Made by a program: the position numbers and the translations under genes | From: JAYOFM01 sp038117225 | GTDB taxonomy: Bacteria > Pseudomonadota > Alphaproteobacteria > Rhodospirillales > Casp-alpha2 | Reading direction: 5' to 3' | DNA: 30,806 bases | Assembly: GCA_038117225.1 (NCBI GenBank) | Contig: JAYOFM010000033.1 | Location: 1-30,806 of the forward strand | In this document: one piece after another, positions 1-8,270 of the stretch | Layout: the number at the start of each line of letters is the position of its first letter | Position numbering within the stretch: the first letter of the stretch is position 1 | Notes under the pieces: model-generated | Told to the model about the DNA's origin: nothing | Database searches by the model: none | The model's input: the letters and a program-made list of their open reading frames with translations, nothing else

Positions 1-128
1 GGCGCCTCAAACGAGAGATCCTTGATATATTGCGCGTTGATGGTGATCGGCGGCGCCGCCTGATCGGCGCCGGGCGCGGCTGCGTTCTCTGCGGGGGTTT
101 CGTCCGGCGTATCGGCGTTGGGTGCCAT
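1..128 (-). CDS. secB: Protein-export chaperone SecB (N-terminal part only)
   Basis: The minus-strand reading frame from ATG 126-128 runs off the left edge of the window. It encodes an acidic, Ala/Pro-rich leader of about 28 residues and then INAQYIKDLSFEA, which matches the conserved first beta-strand of SecB. SecB is a cytosolic tetrameric chaperone that keeps preproteins unfolded and hands them to SecA. A GGAG-type ribosome binding site lies just upstream (AATGGAGAG before the ATG). Only about 42 residues are visible, so the fold and C-terminal SecA-binding end cannot be checked. Its position next to fxsA and a Tim44-like gene fits the usual alphaproteobacterial neighbourhood (from memory). 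Confidence 0.88.
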   Translation of the reverse strand, partial: MAPNADTPDETPAENAAAPGADQAAPPITINAQYIKDLSFEA

Positions 129-220
129 CGTCACTCTCCATTGACCGTGGGAACCGCGTGGCTAACACGTATAAGTCAGGGGAACAACCGTTTCGCCACG
201 ACAACGGGCCTGCCATCAAT

Positions 221-724
221 TCAATCGGTTGGCAGGCGCTTGTTCACCGGTGGCGGCCTCGCCGGATCATCTCCGGTGACGTCCTCGAACTCGCCATCGA
301 TGACGGCATTGGGATCGTGGAAACCGGACCGTGCCCGCCCCGGCGTCATGTGGATATTGGCACGGCCGTTGGTCAAGAAATGCCTTGCTAGGGTCGCCGC
401 GAGATAATGTCGGAAGGGTGGCAGGAACAACACAAACCCGAAGGCGTCGGTGACGAAGCCCGGCGTCAACAGCAATGCACCCGCAACCAAAAGGCAAAGG
501 CCGTCAAACAGCTCCTTGAGGGGCAATTTGTTCTCATCCAGAGTGCGCTGAATACGAAACAGCGTCGCCAGCCCCTGCCGACGCAGCAAATACGTTCCCA
601 GCACCGCCGTGATGATGACGACGATGAGCGTATTGGCCAGCCCGATTTCGCCGCCCACGTGGATGAAGACGGCGATTTCAATGATCGGCACAACGATCAG
701 AAGCAATAAAATGACGATGCCCAT
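221..724 (-). CDS. fxsA: FxsA family inner-membrane protein
   Basis: This 167-residue protein begins with a hydrophobic helix (about residues 2-22). A second follows at about 28-46, ending in YLLRRQGLAT, and a third hydrophobic stretch (LLVAGALLLTPGFVTDAFG) lies at about 78-100. The order of short helices and the LTPGFVTDAFG motif are typical of FxsA, whose E. coli relative reduces F-plasmid exclusion of phage T7 when overproduced; its normal role is unknown. The C-terminal tail (about residues 115-167) is polar and probably cytoplasmic. Length is close to the family norm. The gene shares the minus strand with secB 92 nt downstream and is divergent from timA. Confidence 0.9.
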   Translation of the reverse strand: MGIVILLLLIVVPIIEIAVFIHVGGEIGLANTLIVVIITAVLGTYLLRRQGLATLFRIQRTLDENKLPLKELFDGLCLLVAGALLLTPGFVTDAFGFVLFLPPFRHYLAATLARHFLTNGRANIHMTPGRARSGFHDPNAVIDGEFEDVTGDDPARPPPVNKRLPTD

Positions 725-937
725 ACTTGCCCTTTGGTTCTGATGAGCTTATCTACCAACTAACCGGCATGGCGACGCACGAGGGTGTGCGGACGTTCCC
801 GCTGAATGAGATCATGTTCATGGTCCCGTCCATTGGTTGCCGGCGCCGAATCGGTGGGTTGCCACCGCGTGTTTAGACTAGGGACCGGACGCGGTCCACC
901 CGCGAAAGATCATCGTGGGACCGACGTGGTGGATTTT

Positions 938-1609
938 ATGGGCAACGGTTTTCAATTTATCGATATTATTTTCTTCGCCATGATCGCGGCGTTCCTGGTA
1001 TTGCGCCTACGCAATGTCCTGGGACGGCGCGATGGCCATGAAAACAAACCCTCGGATCCCTTCAGCGTTCCTGATCCGAAGGAAACGGCCGATGAAAACG
1101 TTATCCAGCTTCCCGAGCGCCCCGAGACGGTGAGCGCCGATGCCGACCCTGAGGATATACTCGCGGGCGGCTTGGCGCAGATTGGTATCAACGACCCATC
1201 GTTCAACCCGGCCGGATTTCTTGACGGCGCCCGGGTTGCATTTGAGATGGTGTTGAACGCCTATGTTTCCGGCGACACGGCGACATTGAAGAGCCTGTTG
1301 AGCCCGGAGGTGTTCGCCGGTTTCGAGAAAGCTATTCGTGATCGCGAACAAGCCGGCGAAGTGCTGGAAGATACGCTGGTCGGCATTCGCGTCGCCGATC
1401 TGGTTGAGGCCTATATGGACGGAACAAATGCCAACGTGACCGTCAAATTCATTTCCGAGCAGGTTAACGTGACTCGGGATGACAACGGTGACGTCGTCGA
1501 CGGCAATCCCAATCTGGTCATTGATGTCACCGACTTCTGGACCTTCTCCCGTGACACACGATCTTCAGACCCAAACTGGCTCCTTGTCGCTACCAGCAGC
1601 CCCGATTGA
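938..1609 (+). CDS. timA: Tim44/TimA family membrane-associated protein
   Basis: I start this at ATG 938, where the protein reads MGNGFQFIDIIFFAMIAAFL, a single N-terminal membrane anchor followed by LRLRNVLGRR. That opening is characteristic of bacterial homologues of mitochondrial Tim44. An acidic linker (about residues 35-75) leads to a C-terminal Tim44-like domain (about 85-220, from FNPAGFLDGARVAFEMVLNA to the terminal WLLVATSS). Product length is 223 residues, normal for the family. The Caulobacter homologue TimA is an inner-membrane protein; its role in protein transport is not settled. In-frame GTG codons at 926 and 929 are alternative starts. The mltA start lies 4 nt beyond the stop codon, so the two are probably co-translated. 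Confidence 0.9.
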   Translation: MGNGFQFIDIIFFAMIAAFLVLRLRNVLGRRDGHENKPSDPFSVPDPKETADENVIQLPERPETVSADADPEDILAGGLAQIGINDPSFNPAGFLDGARVAFEMVLNAYVSGDTATLKSLLSPEVFAGFEKAIRDREQAGEVLEDTLVGIRVADLVEAYMDGTNANVTVKFISEQVNVTRDDNGDVVDGNPNLVIDVTDFWTFSRDTRSSDPNWLLVATSSPD

Positions 1610-1613
1610 TGCC

Positions 1614-2846
1614 TTGAACAACCGCCGGGCGCCTGGCCGGCGGCTCGCGGCTTTCTCAGCCGCGGTATCATTGTTGCTGTTGCTAACGGCCTGCGCCGAG
1701 TTGGCGTCCCAGTTTCCGGCAACATCCACACCGGCGCCGCGTGAAGGGCCCGAAGGTTCCGTGCTGCGCCCCGTCACTTGGCAAGAGCTTCCAGGCTGGA
1801 ATGGCGTTGATATTCAGAGCGCGCTACCGGCCTTTTTCAAATCCTGCGATACCCTGGCGAAACGCAAGCCCGATGCGGCGTTTGGTCCGAAACCGGAAAT
1901 GGGCACCGTTGGCGACTGGACCGGCCTTTGCGATCAGATGCGGCGCATCCCCGCTGGCGATCGAACCAAACAAAAATATTTTCTCGAATCCCGGCTGCAG
2001 GCCTACCGCGTTATCGGCGACGATAGCGGCGAAGGTCTGATTACCGGCTATTACGAACCGGAGCTTCATGGCGCATGGGCGCCAGATCACACATACCGGG
2101 TCCCGATCTATTCCCGTCCCAAGGACCTGCTGACCGTCAAGCTGGGTGATTTCGGACCCGAACTAAAGGACCAGACCATTGCCGGACGTTTGGTGGGGGA
2201 TAAATTTCTTCCCTATCACAACCGCGCGGCGATTGACGGGGGCATCCTGGCCGGCCGGCAGTTGGAAATTCTCTGGGTGACCAGTCCGATCGATGCTTTC
2301 TTCCTCCATGTTCAGGGCTCCGGAAAGATCTTGTTGCCCGACGGCGCACATGTTCGCGTCGGCTATGCCGGCCGCAATGGCCGGCCATACACCGCGATCG
2401 GCCGCGAACTCGTCCGCCGCAAGGCAATTGCCCGCGAGGATGTAACGCTGCAATCAATTCGTGATTGGTTGAAGGCGAACCCCTTGTCTGCCGGTGAGCT
2501 GATGGCGACCAACGAGAGTTACATCTTCTTCCGCGTTGTCGAGGGTGATGGGCCAATCGGCGCTCAGGGCGTGCCATTGACCGCCGGCCGCAGTCTCGCG
2601 GTCGATCGACGTTACGTACCGCTCGGCGCGCCGGTGTGGCTGGAAACACATGACCCAATTGACCCGAAGCGGCCGCTACGCCGTCTGGTCGTGGCTCAGG
2701 ACACGGGTAGCGCGATCAAGGGGCCGGTTCGCGGCGATCTGTTCTTCGGCTTCGGCGCCGAAGCGGGCGCGAAGGCCGGCCGCATGAAACACCCCGGTCG
2801 TTACTATTTATTGCTGCCGCGCAAGAATACGGTGCCAAGCGGGTAA
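1614..2846 (+). CDS. mltA: Membrane-bound lytic murein transglycosylase A (MltA), lipoprotein
   Basis: MltA cleaves the glycan strands of peptidoglycan to 1,6-anhydromuropeptides at the outer membrane. The predicted product (410 residues) has a signal peptide ending in a lipobox, LLLLLTAC, at about residues 16-23. The MltA core carries GLITGYYEPELHG and a WVTSPIDAFFLHVQGSGKI segment. The C-terminal 3D domain carries VVAQDTGSAIKGPVRGDLFF, whose Asp residues include the catalytic acid. The open frame reaches back to an ATG at 1479 inside timA, but that start would place about 45 foreign residues before the signal peptide. I therefore choose TTG 1614, 4 nt after the timA stop, implying translational coupling. 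TTG 1584 is the alternative. Confidence 0.9.
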   Translation: MNNRRAPGRRLAAFSAAVSLLLLLTACAELASQFPATSTPAPREGPEGSVLRPVTWQELPGWNGVDIQSALPAFFKSCDTLAKRKPDAAFGPKPEMGTVGDWTGLCDQMRRIPAGDRTKQKYFLESRLQAYRVIGDDSGEGLITGYYEPELHGAWAPDHTYRVPIYSRPKDLLTVKLGDFGPELKDQTIAGRLVGDKFLPYHNRAAIDGGILAGRQLEILWVTSPIDAFFLHVQGSGKILLPDGAHVRVGYAGRNGRPYTAIGRELVRRKAIAREDVTLQSIRDWLKANPLSAGELMATNESYIFFRVVEGDGPIGAQGVPLTAGRSLAVDRRYVPLGAPVWLETHDPIDPKRPLRRLVVAQDTGSAIKGPVRGDLFFGFGAEAGAKAGRMKHPGRYYLLLPRKNTVPSG

Positions 2847-2918
2847 TCGCCGTCGCGCCGACCTTTATCAACTCGATCCAAGCTTGCGTTCAACAGCACG
2901 GCGACACATTCTGGTTTC

Positions 2919-3695
2919 ATGACAAATGAACCCGTCCGCGTTGGCCTGTTCGCGACCTGCCTCGTCGATTTGATGCGGCCGAGCGTTGGTTTCGCGGCGG
3001 CCCATTTGCTGCAAAAGGCCGGCTGCGAGGTGTCCGTACCGCCGGTCCAGACGTGCTGTGGACAGCCAGCCTATAATTCCGGTGATGCGGTCGATGCGGC
3101 GGCGATCGCGAAACAGGTGATCACGGCGTTCGAGCCGTTCGATTATGTCGTGGTGCCATCGGGATCCTGCGGCGGCATGATAAAATTGCACTATCCCGAA
3201 TTGTTCAACGATGACGATGCTTGGCGGCCGCGTGCCGAGGCGCTTGGCGCCAGGACCCATGAGCTGTTGAGTTTTCTGGTTGACGTTCGTGGCGTGACGG
3301 ATTTCGCCGCCAGCTTTGAGGGCACGGTAACCTATCACGATTCCTGCTCCGGCCTTCGCGAACTCGGCATCAAGGATCAGCCGCGCGAGCTTATTAGTAA
3401 GATTAACGGCCTGACCCTTGCCGAAAGCTCAGACACGGAAAGCTGTTGTGGATTTGGCGGCCTCTTCTGTGTCAAGTATCCAGACATTTCTGGGAAAATG
3501 GTTGATGCCAAGGCAGATGATATTGTTGCTTCGGGTGCCGATACCGTGCTTTGCGGCGATCTCGGTTGCCTGATGAATATCGCCGGACGTCTGAAGCGCC
3601 GGGGCGACAAGGTCGAGGCGCGCCACTTGGCGGAGGTGCTCGCCGGCATGGCCGACGGGCCGGCGATCGCCGAGGCAGGGGACGGACGGGGATAG
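2919..3695 (+). CDS. lutA: Lactate utilisation protein LutA (CCG-domain Fe-S protein, YkgE type)
   Basis: This is one of three subunits of the LutABC complex, an iron-sulphur oxidase that converts L-lactate to pyruvate. The 258-residue product has the two cysteine-rich CCG domains of the family. The first contains FATCLVDLM and QTCCGQPAYNSGD (about residues 11-53). The second contains YHDSCSGLRELG and SCCGFGGLFCVKYPD (about 140-190). SGSCGGMIKLHYPE at about residue 85 links them. No clear Shine-Dalgarno sequence precedes ATG 2919. The preceding 72-nt gap after mltA contains only a weak promoter-like pair (TTGCGT, 17 nt, CATTCT at 2907-2912). It is followed 2 nt later by lutB. Confidence 0.93.
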   Translation: MTNEPVRVGLFATCLVDLMRPSVGFAAAHLLQKAGCEVSVPPVQTCCGQPAYNSGDAVDAAAIAKQVITAFEPFDYVVVPSGSCGGMIKLHYPELFNDDDAWRPRAEALGARTHELLSFLVDVRGVTDFAASFEGTVTYHDSCSGLRELGIKDQPRELISKINGLTLAESSDTESCCGFGGLFCVKYPDISGKMVDAKADDIVASGADTVLCGDLGCLMNIAGRLKRRGDKVEARHLAEVLAGMADGPAIAEAGDGRG

Positions 3696-3697
3696 CC

Positions 3698-5113
3698 ATG
3701 GAATCGACAACCCGCCAGTTCACCTCCAACGCTCGCACGGCACTGGGCGATGAAAACCTGCAGGGTGCCCTGCGCCGGTTGAGCACGGGCTTTCCAAAGA
3801 AACGCCTAGAGGCCGCGGCGCGGCTGCCGGAGTTCGAGCAGCTGCGGGATCAGGCGCGCGACATCAAGAACCACGTCCTTGAGAATCTCGACTTTTACCT
3901 GGAAGTGTTCGAGGAGCGGGTCCTGGAAAGCGGCGGCCAGGTCCACTGGTGCGATGATGCGGACGCCGCGCGCCGGACCATTCTCGATATTTGCCGCGAT
4001 GCGGGCGCCAAGACGGTGACCAAGAGCAAGTCGATGATTGGTGAGGAAATCGCCATAAACGATTTTCTCGAGGAAAACGGCGTGGAACCCGTGGAAACGG
4101 ATCTTGGTGAATACATCATCCAGCTTCGCCGCGAGCCGCCGAGCCATATCATCGCGCCGGCTATTCATTTGTCCAAGGGTCAGGTTGAAGCGACCTTTCG
4201 GGAGAAACATGATGATCTGCCCGCCGACCGCATTTTGGAGGAACCGCGATCCCTGCTGGAGGAGGCGCGCGGCAAGCTACGTCAGAAATTCATCGCCGCC
4301 GATGTCGGCCTGACCGGCGCCAACATGCTGATCGCCGAGACGGGGACTAATGTGCTGGTCACCAACGAAGGCAACGCGGATCTCACCTATTCCCTGCCCC
4401 GCGTTCACATCGTTATTGCCAGTCTTGAGAAAATTGTGCCGACGCTGGAGGACGCGACAACCATCCTACGCGTGCTTGCGCGCTCGGCGACTGGACAGGA
4501 AATGTCGGTCTACACCACGTTCTGCACCGGGCCGCGTCGCCCCGACGATCTCGATGGGCCCGAGGAATATCACGTGGTTCTCCTGGATAACGGGCGCACG
4601 GAGCTGTTGGGCAGCGAATTTCAGGAAATGCTGCGCTGCATCCGCTGCGGCGCCTGCCTCAATCATTGTCCGATCTATCGGTCCGTTGGTGGGCACGCCT
4701 ATGGCTGGGTTTATTCGGGACCCATGGGCGCGGTCTTGATCCCCGGCCTCATCGGGCTCGGCGAGGCCCATCACCTGCCCAACGCATCGACCCTGTGCGG
4801 GCGCTGCGAAAGCGTTTGCCCGATGCGCATTCCGCTGCCGAAGATGCTGCGAAGCTGGCGCCAGCGGCAATTCGAACGCCGACAAACCTCCATGCCATCG
4901 CGCCTGGCTCTGAAGACCTGGGCGTGGTTCGCGCGGCGGCCGGGTCTCTACCGCCCGCTCACGCGGATGGCGGCGGGCACGCTGTCTATTCTCGGCAGGC
5001 GACGTAGGCGGTTCGGCTTGATGTTGTTGGCAGGCGGCTGGACTCAGGTCCGGGACCTTCCCGCGCCACAAGGAAACTCTTTCGTCGCTGCTTGGAATAA
5101 AAGACAAAATTAG
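3698..5113 (+). CDS. lutB: Lactate utilisation protein LutB (LUD domain plus two 4Fe-4S motifs)
   Basis: The 471-residue product has an N-terminal LUD (DUF162) domain (about residues 60-300, including KSKSMIGEEIAINDFLEENG and ETGTNVLVTNEGNADLTYSL). A ferredoxin-like region with CIRCGACLNHCPIY (about 313-326) and CGRCESVCPMRIPL (about 367-380) follows; these bind two [4Fe-4S] clusters. The C-terminus is a basic helical tail. It is the electron-transferring subunit of LutABC lactate oxidase. The start at ATG 3698 is 2 nt after the lutA stop (TAG 3693-3695). The open frame extends upstream to 3551, but that extension lies wholly inside lutA in another frame and is not coding. Confidence 0.94.
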   Translation: MESTTRQFTSNARTALGDENLQGALRRLSTGFPKKRLEAAARLPEFEQLRDQARDIKNHVLENLDFYLEVFEERVLESGGQVHWCDDADAARRTILDICRDAGAKTVTKSKSMIGEEIAINDFLEENGVEPVETDLGEYIIQLRREPPSHIIAPAIHLSKGQVEATFREKHDDLPADRILEEPRSLLEEARGKLRQKFIAADVGLTGANMLIAETGTNVLVTNEGNADLTYSLPRVHIVIASLEKIVPTLEDATTILRVLARSATGQEMSVYTTFCTGPRRPDDLDGPEEYHVVLLDNGRTELLGSEFQEMLRCIRCGACLNHCPIYRSVGGHAYGWVYSGPMGAVLIPGLIGLGEAHHLPNASTLCGRCESVCPMRIPLPKMLRSWRQRQFERRQTSMPSRLALKTWAWFARRPGLYRPLTRMAAGTLSILGRRRRRFGLMLLAGGWTQVRDLPAPQGNSFVAAWNKRQN

Positions 5114-5152
5114 GGAACCTTCATAGACCTAAAATCGAAGATTTCAGATAAA

Positions 5153-5836
5153 ATGAGCAAATCAAGTATCCTAAATAAGATCAGGACGCGGCTTGGCGGC
5201 GAAAACAACGTCACGCGAGGGCGCCAGCTCACAGATGCGCACATTCAGGCGCAGAAAGCTAATCTTATCCCGCTGCGGGCGGCCGACAGCAAAGATCACT
5301 TAGATGACCTTTTTAAAACCGAGGCGGAGACCGTCACGACGACTGTCGAGCATGTAAAACGTTTTGATGATGTACCAAACCATGTCGCGCGCTATCTCAG
5401 CGAACGCAATCTGCCGACAGCCGTACGTATAGCCCCGCATCCGGATCTTTTGGCGTGTGCCTGGAACAAGGAGACGATGTTGGCAGCGACACCCGGATTG
5501 CCAACCGGCGATGACGAGGTGTCGGTCACCCGAGCGCTCGCGGGCGTGGCGGAAACCGGAACCCTGGTCATGACGTCAGGACCGGAAACGCCAACAACGC
5601 TGAACTTTCTGCCGTTGAACAATATTGCGGTGGTGCGAAAGTCCGAAATCAAGGGCACCTACGAGGACGTCTGGACACAAATTAGGTCCCTGGCGACAGA
5701 CAGTACCGGCGATACCAAACTGCCGCGAACGGTTAACTGGATCACCGGGCCGTCGCGTAGCGCCGATATCGAGCAGACCATGCTGCTCGGCGCCCACGGT
5801 CCGCAGCGCCTACATATCCTGATCGTCGATGAGTAA
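5153..5836 (+). CDS. lutC: Lactate utilisation protein LutC (LUD domain)
   Basis: The 227-residue protein is a stand-alone LUD-domain subunit of the lactate oxidase. Conserved segments are TALAGVAETGTLVMTSGPET-like sequence around residues 125-145 (VTRALAGVAETGTLVMTSG), LNFLPLNNIAVV (about 149-160) and ITGPSRSADIEQTMLLGAHG (about 197-216). The last is the usual C-terminal LutC signature. The first 25 codons are unusually AT-rich for this window (CTA, AAT, AAG and AGA-like codons), continuing a local GC dip from the 39-nt gap after lutB. Its stop codon (TAA 5834-5836) lies inside the first codons of smr, so the two are probably translated together. Confidence 0.92.
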   Translation: MSKSSILNKIRTRLGGENNVTRGRQLTDAHIQAQKANLIPLRAADSKDHLDDLFKTEAETVTTTVEHVKRFDDVPNHVARYLSERNLPTAVRIAPHPDLLACAWNKETMLAATPGLPTGDDEVSVTRALAGVAETGTLVMTSGPETPTTLNFLPLNNIAVVRKSEIKGTYEDVWTQIRSLATDSTGDTKLPRTVNWITGPSRSADIEQTMLLGAHGPQRLHILIVDE

Positions 5837-6440
5837 GGTACCAAATAAATCGTTTAACGCCCGTGCGCGCCGCCCATCGGCCGAGGAACGGGCGCTTTGG
5901 AATGCCGTGACCCGTGACGTCACGCCACGCATCACGGAACCGGATGGCCCGTTGGACGGGCTGGGCGCCGATTCGGTCTCCACGCAACCGGCGCCGATCG
6001 CGAATCCTCAGGGTGGGGAAAGAAAGCGCGGCCAGCAAATTACATCACCGCATATCGCCACCGATGCTCCGCCGCCACCTCGCGAGCGGGAAATGTCGCA
6101 CGGTACCGCTCCGGGGCTGGATACGCGCACACGCCTCCGCATGCGGCGCGGCCAGATCGACATTGAGCGTCGAATGGACCTTCACGGCATGACACGGAAT
6201 AACGCGCACGCGGCACTATCGGCCTTTCTCGCGACGGCTCACGCCGACGGCCTGAGGTCGGTCCTGGTGATCACGGGCAAGGGGCTGACCCGTGAGGGCG
6301 ATATCGGCGTTTTGCGCCGCGAGGTGCCACGCTGGCTTAACCAGGCTCCGATGCGGCAATGGGTAAAGGCGTTTTCGCACGCCGCCCCGCGCGACGGCGG
6401 CGAAGGCGCGCTTTACGTTCTGTTGCGCCGAAAACGCTAG
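5829..6440 (+). CDS. Smr domain-containing protein
   Basis: The 203-residue protein has a disordered N-terminal half (about residues 1-110) and a C-terminal Smr domain. The Smr domain includes ERRMDLHGMTRNNAHAAL (about 114-131), the glycine-rich VLVITGKGLTREG (about 143-155), VLRREVPRWL and EGALYVLLRRKR at the very end. Smr domains related to the MutS2 C-terminus act as endonucleases on nucleic acids, including in ribosome rescue in some bacteria; the substrate of this short alphaproteobacterial form is unknown. ATG 5829 overlaps the lutC stop by 8 nt. In related genomes this gene commonly follows mltA directly (from memory), which makes the intervening lutABC an apparent insertion. Confidence 0.88.
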   Translation: MSKVPNKSFNARARRPSAEERALWNAVTRDVTPRITEPDGPLDGLGADSVSTQPAPIANPQGGERKRGQQITSPHIATDAPPPPREREMSHGTAPGLDTRTRLRMRRGQIDIERRMDLHGMTRNNAHAALSAFLATAHADGLRSVLVITGKGLTREGDIGVLRREVPRWLNQAPMRQWVKAFSHAAPRDGGEGALYVLLRRKR

Positions 6441-6469
6441 CGAGAAAGTGTTCCGCGATATGGGAAATC

Positions 6470-6500
6470 TTGTGCCAGCCCGCTCGACAACAGGTATGAT
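6470..6500 (+). promoter_or_regulatory. Candidate promoter of the XRE regulator gene
   Basis: A near-consensus -10 hexamer TATGAT lies at 6495-6500. A -35-like TTGTGC at 6470-6475 gives a 19-nt spacer, slightly long. Transcription starting 7 nt past the -10 would begin at 6507, exactly on the ATG of the downstream gene, predicting a leaderless mRNA. No Shine-Dalgarno sequence lies between the -10 and the ATG, which agrees with this. Confidence 0.45.
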
Positions 6501-6506
6501 CAGTCC

Positions 6507-6887
6507 ATGACACCGTTTGGCGAGAGAGTTCGCGATCTGCGATCGAAGCGAAGCGTCACCTTGAAACAGATGGCGGCTGATCTTGGCGTTTCGTCCGCGT
6601 ATTTTTCAGCGCTCGAACATGGACACCGCGGCCGGCCCAGTTCCGGGCTGGTGATGCAGATATGCGGTTATTTCGATCTGATGTGGGACGAGGCGGAGGA
6701 GCTCAAGCGGCTCGCGGAGCTTTCCCACCCCCGTGTCGTCGTCGACACCGCCGGCATGAGCCCCAAGGCGACAGAATTGGCGAATTTACTGGCCGAAAAA
6801 GTCGCCGATCTTGACGAGGAGACCTTGGATTGGATCATCGCCGAGGTGCGCATGCGGACTGGTCGCTTCGGCGGCCCCACGCATTGA
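6507..6887 (+). CDS. XRE-type helix-turn-helix transcriptional regulator
   Basis: The 126-residue protein has an N-terminal Cro/CI-type helix-turn-helix at about residues 6-62: FGERVRDLRSKRSVTLKQMA, then LGVSSAYFSALEHGHRGRPS, the turn and recognition helix. The C-terminal part (about 70-126, with KATELANLLAEKVADLDEET) is helical, probably a dimerisation region, and has no ligand-binding domain I recognise. Such small regulators occur downstream of smr in alphaproteobacteria (from memory), but the regulon is unknown to me. It is convergent with hslU, separated by 66 nt. It has its own candidate promoter and lacks an RBS, suggesting a leaderless transcript. Confidence 0.87.
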   Translation: MTPFGERVRDLRSKRSVTLKQMAADLGVSSAYFSALEHGHRGRPSSGLVMQICGYFDLMWDEAEELKRLAELSHPRVVVDTAGMSPKATELANLLAEKVADLDEETLDWIIAEVRMRTGRFGGPTH

Positions 6888-6953
6888 CGGTGAGCCCCCG
6901 CGCCATCCGGCGCCACCTCAGATATTGAGTCCGATTGGCCACCTAACAAATTG

Positions 6954-8270
6954 TTATAGAATAAATTTACGCAGGTCCGCGTTCTTCGCCAATGCGGCGA
7001 CCTGTTTGTCGACGTAATCGGCGTCGATGGTAATGTTCTCGCCAGAGCGTTCCGACGCCGAAAAACTGATCTCCTCCATCAGCTTCTCCATCACCGTGTG
7101 AAGGCGCCGTGCGCCAATGTTTTCAACGCCTTGATTGATCTCCTCGGCGAGATCGGCGATCCGCACGATGGCCTCGTCGGTGATCGCCAGGGTGACCTCC
7201 TCGACCCCCATCAGGGCCGTGTACTGCTTCAGCAGGCTGGCCTCGGTTTCTTTCAGAATCCGGATGAAGTCATCTCTTGTAAGCGCCTGTAACTCAACAC
7301 GAATAGGAAGCCGGCCCTGAAGTTCCGGCAGTAAGTCGGATGGTTTCGCGACATGAAAGGCGCCCGAGGCAATGAATAGGATGTGGTCAGTCTTAACCGC
7401 ACCGTGCTTGGTGGCGACGGTGGTGCCCTCGATCAGCGGCAATAGATCGCGTTGAACCCCTTCGCGGCTGACATCGGCGCCGCCCCGATCGGAGCGCACA
7501 GTAATTTTGTCGATCTCATCGAGAAACACGATGCCATTGTTCTCCACCATATCGATGGCGGTGCGCACGATCTTTTCCTCGTCGAGCAGCTTGTCACTTT
7601 CCTCGTCGAGCAGGACGAGATGGCTTTCCGCCACCGTCATGCGTTTGGCCTTGCTCGGCGTGCCCAGGGTCTTGCCGAGGATTTCGTTGAGATTGATCAT
7701 GCCCATCTGCGCGCCCGGCATGCCGGGAATATCAAAACTGGGCATGCCGAGGCCCGCCGCGTTGTTGACGTTGACCTCGATCTCGCGGTCATCGAGCTCT
7801 CCAGCACGCAGCATTCGGCGGAACTTATCCCGCGTCTCGGCGCTCGCTGAATCACCGACCAGCGCATCGAGGACCCTGTCCTCCGCCGCCAATTCCGCCT
7901 TCGCAACGACTTCGGCGCGCATTTGCTCGCGGATCATATGAATCGCCGCTTCGACCAGGTCGCGGACGATCTGCTCGACATCGCGGCCGACATAGCCGAC
8001 TTCGGTAAATTTCGTCGCCTCGATCTTAATGAACGGCGCATCCGCCAGCTTGGCCAGCCGGCGCGCGATCTCCGTCTTGCCGACACCGGTTGGGCCGATC
8101 ATCAAAATATTCTTCGGCAGAACCTCCTCGCGCATATCATCGTCAAGCTGCAGGCGTCGCCAACGGTTGCGCAGCGCGATTGCCACCGCGCGCTTGGCGT
8201 CATCCTGGCCGACGATGTAGCGGTCGAGTTCGGAAACGATCTCGCGTGGCGTAAAACTGTTCAAAGACAT
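6954..8270 (-). CDS. hslU: HslU, ATPase subunit of the HslVU protease
   Basis: HslU is the AAA+ hexameric unfoldase that feeds proteins to HslV in the cytosol. The 438-residue product has the N-terminal TPREIVSELDRYIVGQ segment, Walker A GPTGVGKTEIARRL (about residues 58-71), the pore-loop region GYVGRDVEQIVRDL (about 90-104), a shortened intermediate (I) domain (about 110-235), Walker B GIVFLDEIDKI (about 247-257) and the C-terminal LRKFIL. The terminal FIL inserts into HslV and activates it, so this is a full-length copy. ATG 8268-8270 overlaps the end of hslV by 10 nt, so the pair is translationally coupled and shares the hslV heat-shock promoter. Confidence 0.97.
   Translation of the reverse strand: MSLNSFTPREIVSELDRYIVGQDDAKRAVAIALRNRWRRLQLDDDMREEVLPKNILMIGPTGVGKTEIARRLAKLADAPFIKIEATKFTEVGYVGRDVEQIVRDLVEAAIHMIREQMRAEVVAKAELAAEDRVLDALVGDSASAETRDKFRRMLRAGELDDREIEVNVNNAAGLGMPSFDIPGMPGAQMGMINLNEILGKTLGTPSKAKRMTVAESHLVLLDEESDKLLDEEKIVRTAIDMVENNGIVFLDEIDKITVRSDRGGADVSREGVQRDLLPLIEGTTVATKHGAVKTDHILFIASGAFHVAKPSDLLPELQGRLPIRVELQALTRDDFIRILKETEASLLKQYTALMGVEEVTLAITDEAIVRIADLAEEINQGVENIGARRLHTVMEKLMEEISFSASERSGENITIDADYVDKQVAALAKNADLRKFIL

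Noticed and set aside
6888..6953. Intrinsic terminator between the XRE gene and hslU
   Set aside because: Only partial GC-rich complementarity is present and there is no T-run after a stable stem on either strand.
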